From: an uncultured Candidatus Saccharibacteria bacterium
GTDB taxonomy: Bacteria > Patescibacteriota > Saccharimonadia > Saccharimonadales > Saccharimonadaceae
Direction: 5' to 3'
DNA length: 16,201 nucleotides
Assembly (NCBI GenBank): GCA_948648655.1
Contig: CAPKVJ010000013.1
Location: 1 to 16,201, forward strand
The notes under the pieces are model-generated. The model ran no database searches. It was not told the DNA's origin and saw only the letters and a list, made by a program, of their open reading frames with translations. Positions 1-4,370 of this stretch are shown one piece after another; positions within the stretch are counted from its first letter, which is position 1, and every line of letters starts with the position of its first letter. The translations under genes were made by a program, and so were the position numbers.

Positions 1-1846
1 CATTACCATTGTCGGCCGGATCTTCTGTCGGTGTTTTACCACCTTCACCATCCTTTTTGTGATAATAAACAATGACAGTTTTGCCACCCTTCGGCATATC
101 ACCTTCTACTACGGGTAACTCACATTCGTAACCGTCGTAGCTAGGAGATGGAACCCTATAGTGCTGGTTCTCCTTGTATGCCTGCGGTTCATAATGATCC
201 TTTTGAGTTGTACCACCGTCCCGTTTAACATATTGAATGCGGAGATCGTATTTCTCCTCCACCGGCGAATCCGGATCGTAATAGACAGTGGTTTCGTAAC
301 CACTTGTGGACTCCATCTTGCCTTTCACGCGTTTTGTCCGGCAAGTGTAACCTTTCGGGGCATCAGGCGACGGAACATTAAACTCCTGCCCCACTTCGAC
401 ACTACTATGATGGGTATTGAATTCATCCTCTCCTCCACCTGCCAACTTCTTGACGTAGTGGATGGTCAGAGGGCCATACTCTTTGTTCGGGTCGCCTGGA
501 TCGTCCGGATCACCCGGCTTATTCGGAGTCCCAGTCTTCGGGTTCTCTGCCTTCTCCGCAGCCTTGAGCACCTTACCTTTCTCTACTCTGATAGACAAAT
601 CATCTATCAGAATGTAGATTGTCAAGACATCTTCATCTAAATTGCTACGGTAATGCAATACAAAAGCGTCTCTGTTAGTCTGCAGGTCTTTTCTGACCTC
701 GACTTTCATGTGCTCGAAATCAGACTGCATCGGCAGCCAATATCCCTTACTTAAGTTGCATTTCTGAATCTCGCTGTCGCCAACGAAATAGTCCAACAGG
801 GCGTTGATCTTACATCCCGTTTCATACACCCATTCGGTTACTTTTATATAATTAATCCGATCTGGGCGGGTTTCATACCCTTTAGGGTGCTCAAGGAATA
901 TAGGCTTGCCATTTTCATCAGTCATGGTCAACCCATCTTCGCTTTTATAAGCCTTGTCGTAGATCGCCTTTGCTTCGGCAATCCACGGGTTATTCTTTGT
1001 GGCTACCTTTTGCTTTGAAAGCATGTGTAACCACATATACTGAACGATCGGATTAATTGGGTTATGCTCATATACAACCTCACGCATATACAGCTGCCTG
1101 TCAGTTGCATGAGCCAGCCCTTCCAAGTCATCCTTGAACTGTTTCAGCCACACCTTGCACTTATCATGCACGGCATTCGTAGCGTCAACAGTCAAATTCG
1201 ACCCACTGAAATCTGTGACCTTGTACGGACTTTCCGTGTTATTTTCATCACGGGCATAGCCCATTTCAAGATCCGGACACCACATAGGAGTGTCTACCGC
1301 ACCAGAAAGCTGATTACCCTCAATCCACTCGCCGGTCGTATAATCATACGCCGACATAATCACCTTCGCCTGCGCGGCTGCCGGTGTAGAACCGTGTGCC
1401 AGCCACATGTCGTCTTCAGTATGTGGCCAACGAGCCTTCATATCATCCTCATTGAACTCGACTTTCGGGATAGCTAAATCCTCGATCGTCGGGTCTTTCG
1501 CATCGGATGGCTTATCATTCTCCGAGTCAGATTTTGCCTTTACGATGTCTTTTGCTGTGTCGATGATCCCTTTCGTTCCATCGCTAGGCGTAACATCGCC
1601 GCTCTCTTCTGTTGCGTTGCCCGGCATGAATGCATTTGCGGAGATAGCTCCGCTTGCCGCAAGCAGGCAGAGTATTGCTGAAGCAGCGATTATACGCTTC
1701 AAACCTTTGCACTCCGTAGCGTTAAAATTGCTCCCATTGGGGTTAAGCCCCACATGGTACTTGTGCGCATAATAGATGGCGCATCCAGCCATCGCTAATG
1801 CAAAAATAGTGCATAAAACAATAATTACAACTTTCAAAATAGTCAT
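1..1846 (-). CDS. Large secreted/surface protein with MucBP-like repeats (partial, C-terminus outside window)
   Basis: This reading frame is open from ATG 1846 to the left edge (615 full codons). I do not recognise the N-terminal family. Residues 5-26 are hydrophobic. A second hydrophobic stretch at 51-72, preceded by KGLKR and ending SANAF, looks like a signal peptide, so the topology or start is uncertain. A charged linker (about 75-125) leads to a region of about 300 residues with no motif I know. A PGDPDDPGDP linker (444-453) follows, then two tandem repeats (about 457-526 and 531-598). Each runs from an IHYVK/IQYVK strand through V(P)SP and GY-x-C to a final VYY strand, a pattern resembling MucBP/mucin-binding domains of adhesins. 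Cys501 and Cys574 are equivalent in the two repeats. The SD GGGGG lies 8 nt before the ATG. More repeats and a wall or membrane anchor are likely beyond the edge. Role inferred: binding host or partner-cell glycoproteins. Confidence 0.8.
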   Translation of the reverse strand, partial: MTILKVVIIVLCTIFALAMAGCAIYYAHKYHVGLNPNGSNFNATECKGLKRIIAASAILCLLAASGAISANAFMPGNATEESGDVTPSDGTKGIIDTAKDIVKAKSDSENDKPSDAKDPTIEDLAIPKVEFNEDDMKARWPHTEDDMWLAHGSTPAAAQAKVIMSAYDYTTGEWIEGNQLSGAVDTPMWCPDLEMGYARDENNTESPYKVTDFSGSNLTVDATNAVHDKCKVWLKQFKDDLEGLAHATDRQLYMREVVYEHNPINPIVQYMWLHMLSKQKVATKNNPWIAEAKAIYDKAYKSEDGLTMTDENGKPIFLEHPKGYETRPDRINYIKVTEWVYETGCKINALLDYFVGDSEIQKCNLSKGYWLPMQSDFEHMKVEVRKDLQTNRDAFVLHYRSNLDEDVLTIYILIDDLSIRVEKGKVLKAAEKAENPKTGTPNKPGDPDDPGDPNKEYGPLTIHYVKKLAGGGEDEFNTHHSSVEVGQEFNVPSPDAPKGYTCRTKRVKGKMESTSGYETTVYYDPDSPVEEKYDLRIQYVKRDGGTTQKDHYEPQAYKENQHYRVPSPSYDGYECELPVVEGDMPKGGKTVIVYYHKKDGEGGKTPTEDPADNGN

Positions 1847-1893
1847 AAGTATTGCCCCCTTTCATTAAGAATGTTTTGTTTTTAGTTTCAAAA

Positions 1894-1950
1894 CTCTCAA
1901 ACTTACTCGGGGCGTACCAGACCCCTACGAAGATTGAGAGGGTCGGTACG
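1894..1950 (-). promoter_or_regulatory. Possible pseudoknot or switching structure in the adhesin 5' leader
   Basis: Read as minus-strand RNA, CGTACCGACCC (1950-1940) can pair with GGGTCTGGTACG (1924-1913): 11 bp with one bulged U. The loop of that hairpin contains CTCTCAA (1940-1934), which can pair with TTGAGAG (1900-1894) beyond the hairpin. The order of arms is that of an H-type pseudoknot or of two mutually exclusive stems, since base 1940 is shared. The SD is about 40 nt further on. It matches no riboswitch class I know. The complementarity is seen; regulation is inferred. Confidence 0.4.
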
Positions 1951-1993
1951 GATATGCGCACCTATTTATATAAAAATTGACATATATTTTTAT

Positions 1994-2024
1994 GGATACA
2001 ATACCAATAAACAGTATTGTATCC
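1994..2024. repeat. Perfect inverted repeat, 11-bp arms, 9-nt spacer
   Basis: GGATACAATAC (1994-2004) and GTATTGTATCC (2014-2024) are perfect complements. The repeat lies about 60-90 nt downstream of the predicted adhesin transcription start. It is not followed directly by a T-run on either strand, so it is not a typical terminator. An operator or a leader-RNA hairpin is possible. Confidence 0.6.
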
Positions 2025-2089
2025 GAGATAAATCGGTTGTAAATGGACGTTAGCTTAAGCTATATTGCATAACCTATCTAACTCCTTTC

Positions 2090-2118
2090 ATTGTAGCACA
2101 CATGCTTAAAAATGTCAA
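2090..2118 (-). promoter_or_regulatory. Promoter of the adhesin-like gene
   Basis: On the minus strand, TTGACA (2118-2113) and TACAAT (2095-2090) are separated by exactly 17 bp, near consensus. Transcription would start near 2083 and give a leader of about 237 nt before the ATG at 1846. No other strong minus-strand promoter was seen nearer the gene. Confidence 0.7.
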
Positions 2119-2324
2119 GTATAACACCCAGTTTCCCCACATAAAACCATGCTTATGCTAAAAAGACTTATGTTGGGCAAATAAAGGAGAAAAAGTTATT
2201 GGTTGTATCTGGGGTATATTATGGTTGATTAATGCTCCAATCCTACCATTTTCGCAAAATCGGGGGCTTTGGGGTTGTCAAAAATGATGTTTGTTTGCTA
2301 GACTGACAAACGAGCAATAGCACC

Positions 2325-2354
2325 TTGACACTCGCCAGTGCGAGTTAATATAAG
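2325..2354 (+). promoter_or_regulatory. Promoter with palindromic operator between -35 and -10
   Basis: TTGACA (2325-2330), an 18-bp spacer and TATAAG (2349-2354). The spacer is filled by the palindrome ACTCGC-CAGT-GCGAGT (2330-2345), placed where a bound repressor would block RNA polymerase. It resembles neither the CIRCE nor the HAIR consensus well enough to name a regulator. Confidence 0.55.
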
Positions 2355-2375
2355 TACTGGAGAAAGGAGGTTACT

Positions 2376-2450
2376 ATGGTTGTAAGTTTAAGTCTTAAGC
2401 TATTTAAGAAAACCAGCTTAAAAATAACTATCGCCCTAAACGAGCGATAG
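2376..2450 (+). CDS. 24-aa basic small protein or leader peptide
   Basis: A short ORF beginning MVVSLSLKLFKK and ending IALNER, with an unusually good SD (GAAAGGAGG, 5 nt from the ATG) and a promoter plus operator just upstream. These signals make translation likely although nothing is recognised. The peptide alternates hydrophobic and basic residues and could be amphipathic or membrane-active. Its last codons and stop form part of a hairpin (2424-2454), so it may instead be a regulatory leader peptide. No larger ORF follows on this strand before 2806, and that gene has its own promoter. Confidence 0.45.
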   Translation: MVVSLSLKLFKKTSLKITIALNER

Positions 2451-2454
2451 TTAT
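2418..2454 (-). terminator. Rho-independent terminator for minus-strand transcripts
   Basis: An 11-bp perfect stem (2424-2434 with 2444-2454, core AACTATCGC/GCGATAGTT) has a 9-nt loop. On the minus strand it is followed by five T residues (complement of 2424-2420). It would stop transcription coming through the FISUMP cassette at 2544-2780. On the plus strand there is no T-run. Confidence 0.55.
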
Positions 2455-2529
2455 CAGCTAATAGATAATCCCATTCTCTCACTAATCTAGAGCCAAGTCA
2501 AGGCTAAAAGCTATTGCTCACCCTCCTTT

Positions 2530-2575
2530 CTACTACCTATACTCTAACTAGCTAGGCAGCGGAGGGGGAAGCCAT
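2530..2575. repeat. 46-bp direct repeat, copy 1 (FISUMP cassette 3' end)
   Basis: Identical at 45 of 46 positions to 3426-3471; the only difference is A at 2570 against G at 3466. It encodes, on the minus strand, the end PLRCLAS and continues about 14 bp past the stop codon. Conservation beyond the stop suggests recent duplication or a functional DNA site. Confidence 0.9.
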
Positions 2576-2780
2576 CATGACGAATACCACTGTTGTCTCC
2601 ATTAGCAGTCCAGACTTTGTCTGCTCCAAATAGTAGATAGTATGCAGTTATGGGATTACCGTAAGACGATGAAGCCCAAGTGCGATTTCCTTGCCCTAGT
2701 CCTCGTAATTTACCAATTTCTGTACTAACATACCCGCTGCGCACCATTGTATGGCACAAAAGTGACCTATATCCAATCAT
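2544..2780 (-). pseudogene. FISUMP-domain C-terminal fragment, cassette 1 (no signal peptide)
   Basis: The 78-codon ORF matches only the last third of FISUMP-type (C-type-lectin-like) surface proteins: VRSG, then a variable Trp/Ser/Asn/Tyr-rich stretch with AYYLLF, then DGFPLRCLAS. The N-terminal part of the domain and a signal sequence are missing, and I see no SD. Homology to the other cassette begins at GTGCGCAGCGG (2744-2734); the 12 residues before it look accidental. Family assignment is from the RSG...AYYL.F...GFPLRC pattern. It is either a remnant of a deleted gene or a silent cassette for recombination into a full-length gene elsewhere. Confidence 0.6.
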
Positions 2781-2790
2781 TAATCCCTAA

Positions 2791-2799
2791 TGCTATAAT
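2791..2799 (+). promoter_or_regulatory. Extended -10 promoter of the VOC gene (leaderless)
   Basis: TGC-TATAAT: a perfect -10 with the extended TGn motif, 6 nt before the ATG at 2806. No convincing -35. Transcription would start at or next to the ATG. Confidence 0.65.
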
Positions 2800-2805
2800 A
2801 ATGAC

Positions 2806-3222
2806 ATGAAAAATCGCGATAAAAATACAAAGCTACCCCTATTTGAAAATATTGATTGTATTCATATTCGGGTCGCCGACCTTGATAGCGGATTAGAATT
2901 TTATCAAAATGCACTTGGACTAAATTTGTTGTGGCGGACCAAACATGCCTGTGGGCTAGGCATGAAAACGGGAGACACAGAAATAGTCATCTCTAAAGAA
3001 GATTACCTCATGGTGGATGTGAAAGTTGAGAACGTGGAAAAAGCTCTAACTACTTTTGTCAATGCTGGTGGCGAGGTTAAGGATGGCCCATTTGATATTG
3101 ACGTTGGGAAATGTGCCGTTGTCGCAGATGCATGGGGCAATCAATACTGTCTTTTGGATACAACCAAAGGAACCTACGACACAGACGCGGATAATTTAGC
3201 TATTGGCGTATCGAAAAAATAA
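2806..3222 (+). CDS. VOC-superfamily (glyoxalase/bleomycin-resistance fold) protein
   Basis: A 138-aa protein with a single vicinal-oxygen-chelate pattern: an IHIRVADLDSGLEFYQNALGL first module (about 19-39), then MVDVKVENVEKALTTFVNAGG (69-89) and a closing ADAWGNQYCLLDTT (107-120), the usual end of glyoxalase-fold domains. Candidate metal ligands are His20, Glu59 and Asp71; the C-terminal position that is usually Glu is Asp118, so metal binding is not assured. Substrate cannot be told; lyase, dioxygenase-like or drug-binding roles all occur in the family. The start is fixed by the extended -10 just upstream, giving a leaderless mRNA. The gene stands alone between the two FISUMP cassettes, within the 896-bp interval set by their direct repeats, which suggests an accessory gene. 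Confidence 0.8.
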   Translation: MKNRDKNTKLPLFENIDCIHIRVADLDSGLEFYQNALGLNLLWRTKHACGLGMKTGDTEIVISKEDYLMVDVKVENVEKALTTFVNAGGEVKDGPFDIDVGKCAVVADAWGNQYCLLDTTKGTYDTDADNLAIGVSKK

Positions 3223-3261
3223 AATCAATACGCTAATATTGGTAATTGTTTTGTTTACCAC

Positions 3262-3291
3262 AAAAAAGACGCACATAATAATATTGCGCTC
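3262..3291 (-). terminator. Terminator downstream of tRNA-Trp
   Basis: On the minus strand, GCGCA (3289-3285) pairs with TGTGC (3275-3271), including one G-U pair, and a six-T run follows (3267-3262). The stem is short, but the position, 11 nt past the CCA end, fits. Confidence 0.5.
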
Positions 3292-3302
3292 CATCAATAG
3301 CC

Positions 3303-3377
3303 TGGCAGGGGCGCACGGAATCGAACCATGATCTACGGTTTTGGAGACCGCTATACTAGCCGTTGTACTACGCCCCT
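3303..3377 (-). tRNA. tRNA-Trp (anticodon CCA)
   Basis: The minus strand folds into a full cloverleaf. The acceptor stem is AGGGGCG/CGCCCCT. The D arm is GTAC/GTAT. The anticodon stem is GCGGT/ACCGT with loop CTCCAAA (anticodon CCA). The T arm is CATGG-TTCGATT-CCGTG. The discriminator is G, followed by an encoded CCA (3305-3303). No intron. A CCA anticodon reads only UGG, consistent with TGA being a stop here. The 5' end is at 3377. Confidence 0.95.
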
Positions 3378-3386
3378 ATGAACTTC

Positions 3387-3395
3387 ATTATATCA
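3387..3395 (-). promoter_or_regulatory. tRNA-Trp promoter
   Basis: Minus-strand TGA-TATAAT, an extended -10 (hexamer 3392-3387), ends 9 nt before the mature tRNA 5' end. No clear -35. Confidence 0.55.
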
Positions 3396-3425
3396 TAAAA
3401 AAGAAACAACTCATACAGCATCCTC

Positions 3426-3471
3426 CTACTACCTATACTCTAACTAGCTAGGCAGCGGAGGGGGAGGCCAT
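3426..3471. repeat. 46-bp direct repeat, copy 2 (FISUMP cassette 3' end)
   Basis: Second copy of the repeat at 2530-2575, offset by 896 bp, one mismatch. It lies about 50 bp upstream of the tRNA-Trp 5' end. Confidence 0.9.
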
Positions 3472-3643
3472 TAAAATGACCGCTACTGTCTGCTGGATTA
3501 ACATCAGCACTATCAAAAGCTAAATCATAAGCACTACTAGAATTGGAATAAGACCATGAAGACCAGCTAGAACCATTTGCGCCAGAAAACCATAATACAT
3601 TATTATTGATCCGAATAGCTCCGCTGCGCACAAAAACTACCAC
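3440..3643 (-). pseudogene. FISUMP-domain C-terminal fragment, cassette 2
   Basis: A 67-codon ORF with FVRSG, a variable W/S/N/G-rich middle (WSSWSYSNSSSAYDLAF, DVNP) and the end NGLPLRCLAS. This is the last third of a FISUMP domain. The first possible start (GTG) overlaps the last base of the peptidase E stop codon, so the fragment is abutted directly to that gene with no SD or promoter of its own. Similarity to cassette 1 starts at the same GTGCGCAGCGG (3631-3621) and ends past the stop. Codons in the variable part mostly end in T (AAT, GAT, AGT, TCT, GCT). It could be read through from the peptidase gene, but no signal peptide would be present. Confidence 0.6.
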
Positions 3644-4311
3644 TATTTGGCGTCAGGACGCAGTACCGTCTTCTCCTCACCTTCTACTAAATAGACATCG
3701 GTATCATTCAATAGCATTGGCTTGTCGCCAGCCCTAGCAATTTGCGCAAGCCGAATTTGATTAGTCTCACTATGATCCTCTCTATCTGCGTGTGGCATTA
3801 TATAGCCCTCAACCAACTTTAAGCCAGAAGTATAAGGTTCTATACCATAAGTTTCACGCGCTTTTTCCGGACTAATAAGCTTTTCTTCTGCTGAATATGG
3901 TAATAAATCATCTGTCGTTACCATCGAACCAGCACTATAACCTCCATACACAAACTTATCTTCCCGCACACCTTTCTGAATGATCTTATCCATCCCACTC
4001 TCATGCATTGCTGTCGCCAGGCAATAAACACTGCCACCTATCGAGAAAATTAATCCTGGCTGAATTTCTGCAATATACTTTTCTAATTCACTAGATTTGC
4101 GGAAATATTTTCGTAAATCTAGGCGCCCAGCGTCAATACCAATATTCGCAAGGTTTACTAGGGTCTTCTTAATTACATTTGCGATTCTGGCATCATCTTG
4201 ATAATAATCACGCGCATCGCCTATTACCAGAGCTTTGCGGTTATCTCCGACAAGTCTATCTAATACATCGCTAAAATCTCCCAAATCCTGACTCGCTAGA
4301 AAAAGCCTCAT
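3643..4311 (-). CDS. Peptidase E-like (family S51) / class I glutamine-amidotransferase-fold protein
   Basis: 222 aa. MRLFLASQDLGDF opens like peptidase E. IFSIGGSVYCLA (88-99) corresponds to the GG-N/S loop, and GGYSAGSMV (123-131) is the nucleophile elbow with Ser126. His174 in IMPHADREDH is the probable catalytic His; the acid is not certain. Known S51 enzymes are cytoplasmic dipeptidases for Asp-X, while relatives include cyanophycinase, so the substrate is open. I chose ATG 4311 rather than the upstream TTG because a TATAAT box occupies 4323-4318, exactly 6 nt before this ATG, so the upstream codons lie in the promoter. It is divergent from the cation ATPase and shares a 59-bp intergenic region with it. 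A FISUMP fragment follows directly. Confidence 0.8.
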   Translation of the reverse strand: MRLFLASQDLGDFSDVLDRLVGDNRKALVIGDARDYYQDDARIANVIKKTLVNLANIGIDAGRLDLRKYFRKSSELEKYIAEIQPGLIFSIGGSVYCLATAMHESGMDKIIQKGVREDKFVYGGYSAGSMVTTDDLLPYSAEEKLISPEKARETYGIEPYTSGLKLVEGYIMPHADREDHSETNQIRLAQIARAGDKPMLLNDTDVYLVEGEEKTVLRPDAK

Positions 4312-4317
4312 AACCCA

Positions 4318-4323
4318 ATTATA
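4318..4323 (-). promoter_or_regulatory. -10 box of peptidase E gene (leaderless)
   Basis: Minus-strand TATAAT ends 6 nt before the ATG at 4311; no clear -35 is visible. No SD precedes the ATG. Confidence 0.6.
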
Positions 4324-4333
4324 CAATACGCTG

Positions 4334-4362
4334 TTGGTGGGCGATAGAATTTATGCTATATT
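4334..4362 (+). promoter_or_regulatory. Promoter of the cation ATPase gene (leaderless)
   Basis: TTGGTG (4334-4339), a 17-bp spacer, then TGC-TATATT (hexamer 4357-4362). The ATG at 4371 lies 8 nt downstream. This excludes the longer start at 4353, which would fall inside the promoter. Confidence 0.65.
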
Positions 4363-4370
4363 TGATTATA

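Larger units (their letters stand above)
1847..2375. other. 529-bp non-coding region upstream of the adhesin
   Basis: No convincing gene is present. From left to right it holds the adhesin SD; the interleaved inverted repeats at 1894-1950; an 11-bp-arm palindrome at 1994-2024; a 12-bp palindrome TAGCTTAAGCTA at 2051-2062; the adhesin promoter at 2090-2118; an AT-rich stretch 2119-2307 in which I see nothing; and the left repeat arm and promoter of the 24-codon ORF (2312-2354). Confidence 0.7.
2312..2519. repeat. Interrupted inverted repeats bounding a 208-bp segment
   Basis: GAGCAATAGC (2312-2321) and its exact complement GCTATTGCTC (2510-2519) face each other. Just inside, CCTTGAC (2323-2329) matches GTCAAGG (2497-2503), with unequal gaps of 1 and 6 nt. 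In addition AAACGAGCAATAG (2308-2320) recurs directly as AAACGAGCGATAG (2438-2450). The segment carries a promoter and a 24-codon ORF. It could be a small non-autonomous mobile element, an invertible promoter segment, or repeated protein-binding sites. No transposase or recombinase is in the window. Confidence 0.45.

Noticed and set aside
161..1772. Plus-strand ORFs of 121-159 codons across the left 1.8 kb
   Set aside because: They are antisense to a continuous 615-codon minus-strand frame that has an SD, signal sequence and repeats; their translations look random.
1743..1961. 72-codon minus-strand ORF overlapping the adhesin start
   Set aside because: Its GTG start lacks a proper SD, it lies in another frame, and it runs through the leader structures. 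It could be a regulatory upstream ORF, but nothing supports that.
2050..2070. Six-residue leader peptide in the adhesin leader
   Set aside because: Its purine-rich SD (2088-2082) would lie at or upstream of the predicted transcription start near 2083, so it would not be in the mRNA.
2530..3643. A complete diversity-generating retroelement
   Set aside because: No reverse transcriptase, accessory protein or recognisable template/variable repeat pair is in the window; only cassette-like fragments are seen.
4353..4370. Upstream start of the cation ATPase (MLYLII extension)
   Set aside because: These codons overlap a TGC-TATATT extended -10 box, so they are promoter, not coding sequence.
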